DNA from: Blastococcus sp. LR1
GTDB lineage: Bacteria > Actinomycetota > Actinomycetes > Mycobacteriales > Geodermatophilaceae
Length of the DNA: 64,000 nt
Direction: 5' to 3'
Assembly (NCBI RefSeq): GCF_020166105.1
Contig: NZ_JAIUJY010000002.1
Location: forward strand, 682,001 to 746,000
Shown here: positions 37,503 to 46,674 of the stretch, one piece after another
Layout of the letters: each line of letters starts with the position of its first letter
Position numbering within the stretch: the first letter of the stretch is position 1
Translations under genes and position numbers: made by a program
The notes under the pieces: model-generated
Seen by the model: the letters and a program-made list of their open reading frames with translations, nothing else
What the model was told of the DNA's origin: nothing
The model's database searches: none

Positions 37503-40500
37503 TCATGAGATCGTCGAGCCCTCTCCGGCGTCGGCGGCGACCGGGTCGCGGCCGTTCACGCCGACCTTCCCCGACTGCACGCCGGCGCGACGGCGGAAGC
37601 CCTCGACGAACTCCAGCAGCTCCGGCCCCCGCGGACGGCGGCCCGGGATGATGTCGCAGGAGCTGACCTTCGACTCCTGGATGTGGGTGTTGGGGTCCAT
37701 CACGATGCCCAGCAGGTCGTTGGCGGCGTCTCCGGTGGAGATGCCCGCGTAGGACCAGTGGTAGGGCATGCCGATCTGGTGCACGACGGTGCCGTCGCGC
37801 AGCCTGATCGGCCGGACCCGCTCGGTGACCAGCACCTTCGCCTCGATCGCCGTGCGGGCGCTGACCAGCGTCGCGTACTCGTTGTTGGCCAGTCCGCGCA
37901 GCTTCGCGAGCTCCGGGCTGACCTCCACGAAGAACTCCGGCTGGAGCTCGGCGAGGTAGGGCAGTGTGCGGCTCATGCCACCGGCGGTGTGGTGCTCGGT
38001 GAGCCGGTAGGTGGTCACCTGGAACGGATAGACCTCGCTGCGCGCGGGGTTCGCCCGGTTCCACGGGCCCTCGATCATCTCCAGCGTCGGGTTGGCCTGC
38101 TGCTTGTACAGACCGTTCTCGACGACGGACTCGGCCGGCTCGTAGTGCGTCGGCAGCGGCCCGTCGACGACGCCGCCCGGCGCGAACAGCCACGCCTTGC
38201 CGTCGCCCTGCATGACGAACGGGTCGTTGCCGGCCAGCGCGTCCTGCGCCTTGGCACCCTCGGGCGGCACGTAGTCCGGGCGCTTCTTCTTCTCGAAGTC
38301 GGGCACGTCGAGGCCGGTCCACTCACCGGCGGCCTCGTCCCACCACACGTACTTCTTGCGCTCGCTCCACGGCTTGCCGTCGGGGTCGGCCGAGGCGCGG
38401 TTGTAGAGCATCCGCCGGTTCAGCGGCCACGCCCAGCCCCACTCCGAGGCCACCGGGCCCTGCTCCTTGCCCGGCTTGCGCCGGGCGGCCTGGTTGACGC
38501 CATCGGCGTAGACGCCGGAGTAGATCCAGCAGCCGCCGCTGGTCGAGCCGTCGTCCTTCATCTCCAGGTAGGAGTTCAGCAGCTGGCCGTCCGGACCGAA
38601 GCCGTTGATCTCCTGCAGCACGTGCTCGGCGCTGGGCTCGAGCTCGGGACCGTGCGTCGGGTAGTCCCAGGTGAGCTCGAGCAGCGGGAGGTCCCGGGGG
38701 TCCGTGGAGTCCTTGAGCCGCTCGCGCAGGATGCGACCGAGGTGGAAGTAGAACCACAGGTCGCTGCGGGCGTCGTTCGGCGGCTCGACAGCCTTGTGCC
38801 GCCACTGCAGCACCCGCTGGGTCTGGGTGAAGGTGCCTTCCTTCTCCACGTGCGTGGCGGCCGGCATGAAGAAGACCTCGGTGCCGATCGTGTCGGGGGC
38901 CATCTCCCCCGTCTCGATCTCCGGGCCCTCCTTCCAGAAGGTCGCCGACTCGATCATCTGCAGGTCGCGGACGACCAGCCAGTCGAGGTTGGCCAGGCCG
39001 AACCGGTTCATCCTGCTGTTCGGGTGGCCCACCGTGGGGTTCTCGCCGACCAGGAAGTAGCCGGAGACCTTCCCCTTGATCATGTCGGCGATCGTCCGGT
39101 AGCTGCTGTGGTCGCCGTTGATCTTGGGCAGGTAGTCGAAGGCGAAGTCGTTCTCCGCCGTCGCGTTCTCGCCCCACCAGGCCTTGAGCAGGCTGACCAT
39201 GTACGACTTCTTGTTGCCCCAGAAGCCGGCCTTGCCCTCGGCGTCGGCGACGTACTCCTCGAGCGTCGCGTGCTGCTTCGCGTGCGGCATCGGCAGGTAG
39301 CCGGGCAGCAGGTTGAACAGCGTCGGGACGTCGGTGGAGCCCTGGATGCTGGCGTGCCCGCGCAGCGCCATGATCCCGCCGCCGGGACGGCCGATGTTGC
39401 CCAGCAGCGTCTGCAGGATCGAGCAGGTGCGGATGTACTGCGCGCCGACGCTGTGCTGCGTCCAGCCCACGGAGTAGATCCACGCCGTCGTCCGGTCGCG
39501 GTTGCTGTTGTCGGTGACCCACTTCGCCACCTGCTCGAAGACCTCGGGCTCGACGCCGCAGACCTCGGACACCATCTCCGGGGTGTAGCGGGCGAAGTGC
39601 CGCTTGAGGATCTGGAACACCGAGCGCGGGTGCTGCAGCGTCTCGTCGCGCTTGGGCTTGGCCGCTATCGGCGGACCGCCGCTGCCGGACGCCTGGGCGC
39701 GGTCGGCCGACTTCACGTCGGGGTCCTGGTCGGTCCGCTCCTGCTCGGCGGCCTCGGCCGGCTGGTCGGAGCCCGAGTTCGGCGGCTCCTCCGGCTCGTA
39801 CTGCCAGCTCGCCTCGTCGTACTGCCGGTTCTCGGCGTCGAAGCCGGAGAACAGGCCGTCGAGGTCCTCGGAGTCGACGTACTCCTCGCCCACCAGGGCG
39901 GCGGCGTTCGTGTAGGCGGCGACGTACTCCTTGAAGTACAGCTCGTTGCTCAGCACGTAGTGGATCAGGCCACCGAGGAACGCGATGTCCGTGCCGATGC
40001 GCAGCGGGACGTGCAGGTCCGCGATCGCACTGGTCCGCGTGAAGCGAGGATCGATGTGGATGATCTTCGCGCCGCGCGCCTTGGCCTCACCGACCCACTG
40101 GAAACCCACCGGGTGGCACTCGGCCATGTTCGAACCCTCGATGACGATGCAGTCGGCGTTCGAGAGGTCTTCCAGGAAGTTCGTGGCACCGCCACGACCG
40201 AACGAGGCACCCAGACCGGGCACCGTCGCAGAGTGCTATATGCGTGCTTGGTTCTCGATCTGCACGGCGCCCATCGCGCTGTACAGCTTCTTCATCAGGT
40301 AGTTCTCTTCGTTGTCCAGCGTCGCGCCGCCGAGGCTGGCCAGCCCCATGGTGCGGTTCACGCGCTTGCCGCCGTCCTCCTCCTGCCAGCCCTTGCGGCG
40401 GGCGTCGAGGACGCGGTCGGCGATCATCTCCATCGCCGTGTCGAGCTCCAGGTCCTCCCACTCCGTCCCGAACGGACGGCGGTACTTGACCGTGGTGACG

Positions 40501-40805
40501 CGGGTGGGGCTGGTGACCAGCTGCTTGCTGGCGCTGCCCTTGGGGCACAGCCGGCCGCGGCTGATCGGCGAATCGGGGTCGCCCTCGATCTGCGTGATCT
40601 TCTCGTCCTGGACGTACACCTTCTGGCCGCAACCCACGGCGCAGTAGGGGCAGACGCTCTTGACGACGCGGTCAGCGGTGGCGGTACGCGAGACGACGGA
40701 CTCGGTCCCCTTGCTGCGGGCGGCCTTGCCACGCCCCAGCGGGTCCGAGCCGGTCAGCTGGCGGTACACCGGCCAGCTATCGAGCCAGGTCTTCACCCCC
40801 AGCAC
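37503..40805 (-). CDS. fdhA: Selenocysteine formate dehydrogenase alpha subunit, UAG recoded as Sec
   Basis: A molybdopterin enzyme oxidising formate to CO2. Read through one in-frame TAG (40236-40238), the frame gives 1100 residues, close to the family's length. The N-terminal [4Fe-4S] site is C52, C55, C59, C87 (CPYCAVGCGQ...CPKG). The TAG is codon 190, in the context NQARI-[stop]-HSATVPGLGASFGRGGATN, exactly where E. coli FdnG has selenocysteine (position 196 there). After it the protein continues NMAECHPVGFQW and the Mo-bis-MGD domains. A bSECIS-like hairpin follows the codon. UAG-directed selenocysteine is documented in Geodermatophilus and Blastococcus. Start GTG 40805 (GGGTGG upstream) or GTG 40796. 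No twin-arginine signal is seen, so a cytoplasmic catalytic side is likely. Annotated naively it would appear as two genes, 40239-40805 and 37503-40223. Confidence 0.93.
40206..40238 (-). promoter_or_regulatory. bSECIS element with UAG selenocysteine codon
   Basis: On the minus strand TAG is followed by 11 bases and then a hairpin: GGTGCCC (40224-40218), loop GGTCT (40217-40213), GGGTGCC (40212-40206). The seven pairs include two G-U wobbles. From memory of the E. coli fdhF element, the SelB-recognised loop has GGUCU at the same distance from the codon (bases 22-26 counting the codon as 1-3). The codon context TAG-CAC parallels UGA-CAC there. Confidence 0.85.
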
Positions 40806-40867
40806 TCTGCCACCCGTTCGCCACCGTGGCGCGGCGGCCGACCCTTGCGTGTCCCGATCGTCCGGAA

Positions 40868-40974
40868 TGCGGTGATCACTTCGTGCCTGGCGGCGGCGCC
40901 GTTCATGATCACCTCGGGCGCACCGGGGCGTCGGCGCGGGTCGAGACCCCGATGGACCCGTGGTGATCACCGCA
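40868..40974. promoter_or_regulatory. Three GTGATCAC-type palindromes between fdhA and the EAL gene
   Basis: GTGATCAC occurs at 40872-40879 and 40963-40970, with ATGATCAC at 40905-40912. The outer two lie in a 12-base inverted pair (TGCGGTGATCAC and its complement). The sites sit in the 239-base space between two divergent operons, so a shared regulator or a long-range hairpin is possible. Confidence 0.4.
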
Positions 40975-41044
40975 GCCCCCCGAACGGGTGACGGATCGGT
41001 AACGAGGGCTGCAGCACGGGGCCCTCCCTCCCGACAACGAACAG

Positions 41045-42943
41045 GTGACGACCGCGCCCGACCCGGGTCAGCCGACGGCTGCGAACCCGACTCCGCCTCC
41101 CCGTGGGCGCGCCGGGTTCCTTCCGGTGCTCTGCTTCGGGCTCGCCCTGGTCGCCGTCGTCCCGGTGCTCCTGCCCGGTCATCCGCTGCTCCGGGCGCTG
41201 AGCGTCCTGCTCGGTCTGGCGCCGATCACCGCCGCCCTCACCGCGGTCTGCCGCCGTCAGCAGCTCCTGGCCGGCGACCTGCGCCGCAGCCAGGCCGCCT
41301 TCCGCACGCTCGCCAAGAGCAGCGTCGACCCGGTCGTCATCCTCGACGAGCAGCTCCGCGTCACCTTCGCCTCCCCGGCGCTGGCCGGCGTCCTCGGCCG
41401 CGAGCCCGGCGAGATGCTGGGCCTCCCGCTGGAACCGGTCATCCACCCCGACGACCGCGCCGGCCTCTTCGGCGCGAACCTCCAGCGCCGCGAGAACGGC
41501 GAGTTCGCCGTGCGCACCGCCCGGGTGCGCGCCGCCGACGGGCAGTGGCGCCTGATGCAGGCGACCGTCCGCGACCTCCGCAACGACCCCGACGTCGGCG
41601 CGCTCGTCCTGCACTGCCGCGACGTCACCTCCCGCGGCCGCGGCGTCGACCCCGAACTGCTCGAGCTCTCCCTCGCCGACCCCGTCACCGGCCTGCCCAA
41701 CCGGACGGCGCTCAGCCGCCGGCTGGCCGCCGTCCAGCGCACGGTCGCCGCCTCCCCGGTCGCGCTCGTCCTCCTCTCCATCGACGGCGTGGCCGGCGCG
41801 ACCTCGCGCCCCGGCACCGAGGAGACCGTGCTGCGCGTGCTCACCTCGCGCCTGAGCCGTGAGCTGCGCGGCGAGGACTGGCTGGCCCGCGGCAAGGACG
41901 GTGACTTCGTCGTCCTCGTCGACGGCACCGTCTCCGACGCCGAGGTCGTCGCCACCCGCCTGGTCAGCACGCTCGGCTACATCGCCACGCCCGCCGGCCC
42001 GCTCACCGCCACCGCCGGCGTCACCGGCCTGGCCGCAGACATCGACCCCGGCGAGGCCCTGCGCCGCGCCGACCTCGCCCTGTCCAGCGCCTGCAGCGCC
42101 GGCGTGGGCTCCGTGCACCGCTACGACGACGCCCTGCGCAACGCCCAGGACCGTCGCAGCACGCTCGCGGTCGACCTCGCGGGCGCCCTGGAGCGCGGCG
42201 AGCTGCGGCTGGCCTTCCAGCCCGTGGTCGACGTGGTCCTGCACCGCACCGTCTCCGTCGAGGCGCTGCTGCGCTGGCGGCACCCCGAGCTCGGCGACGT
42301 CTCCCCGCAGGAGTTCGTGCCGCTGGCCGAGGAGTCGCCGCTGATCACCGAGCTCGGCCGCTGGGTGCTCCGCGAGGCGTGCTCCACCGTCGCCCGCACC
42401 ACCGACGACGAGCTGTCGGTCGCCGTCAACGTCTCCGCCCGCCAGGTCCGCAGCGGCCAGCTCGTCTCCGACGTCGTCGCCGCCCTGGAGAGCAGCGCGC
42501 TGCCCGCCTCCCGGCTGATCGTCGAGATCACCGAGTCGATGCTGCTCGACGAGCACGTCGCCGCCGACCTGGAGACCCTGCGCGGCCTCGGCGTGCGGAT
42601 CGCCGTCGACGACTTCGGCACCGGCTGGTCCTCGCTGGCCTACCTCGTCGGCATGCCCGTGGACCTGCTCAAGATGGACCAGCACTTCCTGGCCCACGTG
42701 GAGACCGATCCGCAGCGCCGGGCGCTGTGCCGCGCGATCCTCCAGCTCGGCACCACCCTCAATCTGCCCGTCATCGTCGAGGGCGTCGCGACCCCGGCCG
42801 TGCTCGCGCTGCTGCGCGACATGGGCCACCGCTTCGTGCAGGGCTACGCCTTCTCCCGGCCGCTGGAGGCCGAGCAGCTCGCCGCCGGCGTGTGGCGCAC
42901 GGTTCCCTACGTCGCGTCCGCGCCTCCGGGGGTGCCTGCGTGA
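41045..42943 (+). CDS. PAS-GGDEF(degenerate)-EAL c-di-GMP phosphodiesterase
   Basis: A 632-residue protein with two N-terminal membrane helices (about 24-64), a PAS domain (about 85-190), a degenerate GGDEF domain (RGKDGDFVVL where GGDEF is expected) and an intact EAL domain. The EAL part shows VSVEALLRWRHP, NVSARQ, IVEITESMLL, VDDFGTGWSSL, LLKMD and FVQGYAFSRPL, so metal ligands are retained and c-di-GMP hydrolysis is expected. The decayed GGDEF may bind GTP or act as a regulatory fold. The start is GTG 41045. Its stop overlaps the start of the next c-di-GMP gene. Confidence 0.92.
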   Translation: MTTAPDPGQPTAANPTPPPRGRAGFLPVLCFGLALVAVVPVLLPGHPLLRALSVLLGLAPITAALTAVCRRQQLLAGDLRRSQAAFRTLAKSSVDPVVILDEQLRVTFASPALAGVLGREPGEMLGLPLEPVIHPDDRAGLFGANLQRRENGEFAVRTARVRAADGQWRLMQATVRDLRNDPDVGALVLHCRDVTSRGRGVDPELLELSLADPVTGLPNRTALSRRLAAVQRTVAASPVALVLLSIDGVAGATSRPGTEETVLRVLTSRLSRELRGEDWLARGKDGDFVVLVDGTVSDAEVVATRLVSTLGYIATPAGPLTATAGVTGLAADIDPGEALRRADLALSSACSAGVGSVHRYDDALRNAQDRRSTLAVDLAGALERGELRLAFQPVVDVVLHRTVSVEALLRWRHPELGDVSPQEFVPLAEESPLITELGRWVLREACSTVARTTDDELSVAVNVSARQVRSGQLVSDVVAALESSALPASRLIVEITESMLLDEHVAADLETLRGLGVRIAVDDFGTGWSSLAYLVGMPVDLLKMDQHFLAHVETDPQRRALCRAILQLGTTLNLPVIVEGVATPAVLALLRDMGHRFVQGYAFSRPLEAEQLAAGVWRTVPYVASAPPGVPA

Positions 42944-45498
42944 GCTGGCTCCGCGACCTTCCCGTCCAGTTCCGCTGGACCGTGCTCCTGGGCATCGTCG
43001 GCCTGATCGCCGCGGTGCCCTTCAGCGCGCCCGACGGCACCGGCATGCAGTGGGACGAGCTCGTCCTCGGCTCGATCGCCACCAGCTGCGTCGTCCTGAT
43101 CCTGCGCCGCCTGGCGATCATGGACCGGGCTGTCACCCTCCCCTGGTGGCCTCCGGCTCTCGGCGCGCTCGGCTTCGCCGTCGCCCAGTTCCTGGCGGGC
43201 TCCTTCCCCGGTCCGGAGTTCGACGGCTTCGGCGCCGACGACGTGATCCTGCTGATCGGCGCGACGTCGCCGCTGATCACCTGCGCGATCCTCGCCCGCC
43301 GCGTCATCCGCACCCGCTGGAGCGCCCTCGCCGTCGACGGCGCTGTCGTGATCGTCGCGATCCTGGTGATCACCGAGGTGCTGCGCACACCGCTGGTCAG
43401 CCCCGCCAATGCTCCGGACGACCAGCGCTCCCTCGTGCTCGCCTACGGCGCCTACGCCGCGCTGATGCTCGGCGCGGCCGGCGTCATGTGCACCGTCTCG
43501 ACGGCGGCGATGCGCCGCGCGGCCACCACGCTGCTGGTCGGCGTCTCGCTGCAGGCCTTCGCCGCCGGCGCCGAGGCCATGGCGATCGTCGATCCGTCCT
43601 GGGGCTGGACGGCGGTCGGCGACTCCGCCGTCGCCGCCGCTCTGCTCGCCGGCACCCTGGCCACCTACCGCGCTCCGCTGCGGCCCGTCGGGCGCACCGC
43701 CCGCGACGCCGCTCCGCAGATCAGCCCGGTGGGGCTCGTCCTCGTCGTCGCCGCCGTTCTCGGCATGCCGGCCGCCCTCGTCTTCGGCATGCTGCGGGGC
43801 GAACCGGTCAGCACCGCCGCCGAGCTCGGCATCGCCGTCGTCCTCACGCTCGTGGGCGTCCGCCTGGTGCTGCGCATCCGCGAGGACAGCCGCGTCACCG
43901 AGGACCTCGTGCGCAGCGAGGAGGACTTCCGCGAGCTCATCGAGTCCAGCTCCGACGGCGTCGCCATCATCGACGCGCAGTTCCGCCTGCTCTTCACCTC
44001 TCCCGCCGCCCGCGACCTGCTCGGCATCGACGGCGGGACCGAGCGCGACGTCTCCCTGCTCGAGCTCGTCGTCCCCGAGGACCGGACGAGCGTGCGCGCC
44101 GTCACCGACCGCGCGGCGCTGCACTTCCGCGTCCCGGTCGACGGCGCCGCGCCCCGCGAGCTCGAGGTCACCAGCTCCGAGCGCCCCGGCGGCAGCCGCC
44201 GCGTGCTGCACCTGCGCGACGTGACCGCCCGGCGGCTGCGCGAGCGCGAGCTCGAGCGCATGGCCTACACCGACTCCCTCACCGGCCTGCCCAACCGCGT
44301 CCTGCTCTTCCGCGAGCTGGGCGTCGTCTCCGACGACCCGCGGGTGCTGCTGGTGCTCGACCTCGACGGCTTCAAGGCCGTCAACGACGTCGCCGGGCAC
44401 GAGGCCGGCGACCAGCTGCTGGTCGAGGTCGCCCGCCGGCTCCGGACCGTCGTCCGCGACGACGACCTGATCGCCCGCCTCGGCGGCGACGAGTTCGCCG
44501 TGCTGGTCAGCGGCTCGCCCACCGACGGCGAGGAGGTCGCGCACCGCGTCGTCGACGTCATGACCCTGCCCTTCCGGGCCGGTGGCCGCACCTTCGCCAT
44601 CGGCGCCAGCGTCGGCGTCTCCACCCTGGCCACCCTCGGCGGCACCGCCGCCTTCCGCGCCGCCGACGCCGCGCTGCGCGACGCCAAGCGGGCCGGCAAG
44701 GGCTGCGTCCGCCTGGCCGAGGACGACGCGTTCGTCGTCTCCGGCATGGAGGACCTCACCTTCGCCGCCGCCCTCGTCGAGGGCACGCTCAGCGTGCGGA
44801 TGGACACCGCCTGCGCCGCCGACGGCAGCATCGCGCTCGTGCACGCGCTCCCGCTGTACGAGCACCCGCGCGGCACCGTCCGCGGGCAGGAGCTGTGGCG
44901 GGTGGCCGACCGCTTCGGGCGCAGCGCCGACCTGCAGCGCTGGCTGCTGCGACAGGCCTGCCGCGAGATCGCTCCGCTGGCCGACCGCTCGCTGGGCGTC
45001 GTCGTCAGCCTGCCGCCGGGCGCGGCCAACGCCGAGGGCCTGGCCCGCGACGTCGCCTCCGCCGTCGCCGACGCCGGCCTCGACCCGCGCCGCCTCGTGC
45101 TCTCCCTCACCGAGGAGACGCTGATGACCTCCGGGGCGTCCCTGGTCCCCGAGCTGGAGGCGGTCCGCCGCACCGGCGTCCGGCTGTGCCTCGACGGCTA
45201 CGGCCTGGGCTACAGCATCTGGGCGCTGCTCGCTCGCGTTCCGCTGGACATGGTGCGCGTCGAGCTGGCGAACCTCGCCACCCGCGACGACACCGGCGGC
45301 GCGCTCACGGTGCTGAACTCCGTCGCCCGCACGATGGCCGCACTCGGCCTGGTCTCCGTGGCCGGTGGCATCGTCAGCGCCGAGCAGCGCGACGGGGCCA
45401 TCGCGGCCGGGATCGACCTGCTGCACGGGCGCGTGCTCCCCTCGGACCTCACCGCCGAGGACCTGGCCGCCCAGCTCGCCGCCGTTCCCGCCCGCTGA
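42940..45498 (+). CDS. Membrane PAS-GGDEF-EAL(degenerate) diguanylate cyclase
   Basis: An 852-residue protein from GTG 42940, which overlaps the preceding stop as GTGA. About nine to ten membrane helices fill residues 10-310, then a PAS domain (about 330-435) and a GGDEF domain with intact RLGGDEFAVL and the substrate loop TDSLTGLPNR. The C-terminal EAL-like domain is decayed: IALVHALPLYEHP replaces the EAL motif and CLDGYGLGYSIW replaces DDFGTGYSSL, so phosphodiesterase activity is unlikely. With its neighbour it forms an opposed synthesis/degradation pair. Confidence 0.92.
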   Translation: MSWLRDLPVQFRWTVLLGIVGLIAAVPFSAPDGTGMQWDELVLGSIATSCVVLILRRLAIMDRAVTLPWWPPALGALGFAVAQFLAGSFPGPEFDGFGADDVILLIGATSPLITCAILARRVIRTRWSALAVDGAVVIVAILVITEVLRTPLVSPANAPDDQRSLVLAYGAYAALMLGAAGVMCTVSTAAMRRAATTLLVGVSLQAFAAGAEAMAIVDPSWGWTAVGDSAVAAALLAGTLATYRAPLRPVGRTARDAAPQISPVGLVLVVAAVLGMPAALVFGMLRGEPVSTAAELGIAVVLTLVGVRLVLRIREDSRVTEDLVRSEEDFRELIESSSDGVAIIDAQFRLLFTSPAARDLLGIDGGTERDVSLLELVVPEDRTSVRAVTDRAALHFRVPVDGAAPRELEVTSSERPGGSRRVLHLRDVTARRLRERELERMAYTDSLTGLPNRVLLFRELGVVSDDPRVLLVLDLDGFKAVNDVAGHEAGDQLLVEVARRLRTVVRDDDLIARLGGDEFAVLVSGSPTDGEEVAHRVVDVMTLPFRAGGRTFAIGASVGVSTLATLGGTAAFRAADAALRDAKRAGKGCVRLAEDDAFVVSGMEDLTFAAALVEGTLSVRMDTACAADGSIALVHALPLYEHPRGTVRGQELWRVADRFGRSADLQRWLLRQACREIAPLADRSLGVVVSLPPGAANAEGLARDVASAVADAGLDPRRLVLSLTEETLMTSGASLVPELEAVRRTGVRLCLDGYGLGYSIWALLARVPLDMVRVELANLATRDDTGGALTVLNSVARTMAALGLVSVAGGIVSAEQRDGAIAAGIDLLHGRVLPSDLTAEDLAAQLAAVPAR

Positions 45499-45551
45499 CC
45501 GGTTCCTGCCCGTCCGGCGCTCGTCCGTCGTGGCCGTGACGAACGGGTGAA

Positions 45552-45572
45552 CACCAGGGAGTCGCCCTGGTG
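45552..45572. terminator. Short hairpin between the c-di-GMP gene and gpgS
   Basis: CACCAGGG (45552-45559) and its complement CCCTGGTG (45565-45572) enclose five bases. It lies 54 bases after the stop of the cyclase gene and 24 bases before the gpgS start, so it could terminate the c-di-GMP transcript. Confidence 0.45.
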
Positions 45573-45595
45573 ACCCTCCGGACGCGTGCGCGACA

Positions 45596-46570
45596 GTGGA
45601 GCCCGTGAGACCCGACGCCCGAGCCTGGTTCGCCGAGCGCACCACCTCCGCGACCTCCCTGGCCGACCTCGATCCCGCTGCCCTGCTGCGCGCGAAGCGC
45701 CGCGGCGGGCACCGGATCAGCGTCGTGCTGCCCGCCCGCGACGAGGAGGCCACCGTCGGCCGGCTCGTCGCGGACCTGCGCGAGCACTGGATGCGCCGGA
45801 TCCCCCTGATCGACGAGCTGGTCGTCATGGACTCCGACTCCACCGACGCCACCGCGGCGGTCGCCCGCGCCGCCGGCGCCGACGTCGTCGCCACCTCCGA
45901 CGTGCTTCCGGCTTGCGGCTCCCGGCCCGGCAAGGGCGAGGCGCTGTGGAAGTCGTTGGCCGCCACCACCGGCGACCTCGTCGTCTTCCTGGACGCCGAC
46001 CTGCTCGGCGACGTCACCCACTACGTGCCCGGCCTGCTGCGGCCGCTGCTCACCGATCCGCAGGTCCGGTACGTGAAGGGCTGCTACACCCGGCCGCTCG
46101 AGGTGGGCGGCACCGTCGTCCCCGCCGGCGGCGGCCGGGTCACCGAGCTGACCGCCCGGCCGCTGCTCAACGCGCTGTGGCCCGAGCTGGCGGGGTTCGT
46201 GCAACCGCTGGGCGGCGAGTACGCCGGCCGCCGCTCGGCGCTCGAGCGGGTGCCGTTCGTCTCCGCCTACGGCGTGGAGGTCGGGCTGCTCCTCGACCTG
46301 CTGGAGCTCGGCGGGCTCTCCTCGCTGGCCCAGGTGGACCTCGGCGAGCGCCGGCACACCTCGCAGGGCGTCGACGCGCTCGGCGAGATGGCCGGTCAGG
46401 TGGTGGCCACCGTCCTGTCACGGGCCGGGGGCTCGCGAGAGACGAGCGGCGCGCTCACCCGGTTCCGGCACGACGGCACCGGCTTCGTGCCCCGGACCAG
46501 CGACGTAGCCGTCGCCGAGCGGCCGCCGATGGCCACCGTGCCGGAGTACCGCGCCCGCCTCGCCGGGTAG
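45596..46570 (+). CDS. gpgS: Glucosyl-3-phosphoglycerate synthase
   Basis: A 324-residue GT81 enzyme making glucosyl-3-phosphoglycerate from a nucleoside-diphosphate glucose (UDP-glucose in mycobacterial GpgS) and 3-phosphoglycerate, the first step toward glucosylglycerate and, in mycobacteria, methylglucose polysaccharides. Family features: ISVVLPARDEEATVG, DSDSTDAT, RPGKGEALWKSL, VFLDADLLG (metal DxD), FVQPLGGEYAGRRS and FVSAYGVEVGLLLD. The start is GTG 45596 or GTG 45605. The stop is TAG, showing that UAG still ends translation when no SECIS follows. The gene is followed by three copies of GGGTAGCCGC. Confidence 0.92.
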   Translation: MEPVRPDARAWFAERTTSATSLADLDPAALLRAKRRGGHRISVVLPARDEEATVGRLVADLREHWMRRIPLIDELVVMDSDSTDATAAVARAAGADVVATSDVLPACGSRPGKGEALWKSLAATTGDLVVFLDADLLGDVTHYVPGLLRPLLTDPQVRYVKGCYTRPLEVGGTVVPAGGGRVTELTARPLLNALWPELAGFVQPLGGEYAGRRSALERVPFVSAYGVEVGLLLDLLELGGLSSLAQVDLGERRHTSQGVDALGEMAGQVVATVLSRAGGSRETSGALTRFRHDGTGFVPRTSDVAVAERPPMATVPEYRARLAG

Positions 46571-46674
46571 CCGCACGGGGTAGCCGCACCGGGTAGCCGC
46601 GCCCCTCCGCTGCGCGACGGGAAGCGGACGGGGAAGATCTCTGCCGTGCCAGCTTCTTCCCGCCGCGCCCCCCG

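Noticed and set aside
37503-40223. FDH alpha as a separate gene starting at GTG 40223, with 40239-40805 as another gene or the whole as a pseudogene
   Set aside because: The frame and family homology continue directly across the TAG, the residue is the selenocysteine site, and a bSECIS hairpin follows it.
37683-40991. 1102-codon plus-strand open frame opposite fdhA
   Set aside because: It mirrors the GC-rich codons of fdhA, is dominated by Arg/Val/Asp/Gly/Leu, and has no domain; a shadow frame.
42907-46017. 1036-codon minus-strand open frame opposite the c-di-GMP genes and gpgS
   Set aside because: It spans two unrelated genes on the other strand and shows no protein features; a shadow frame.
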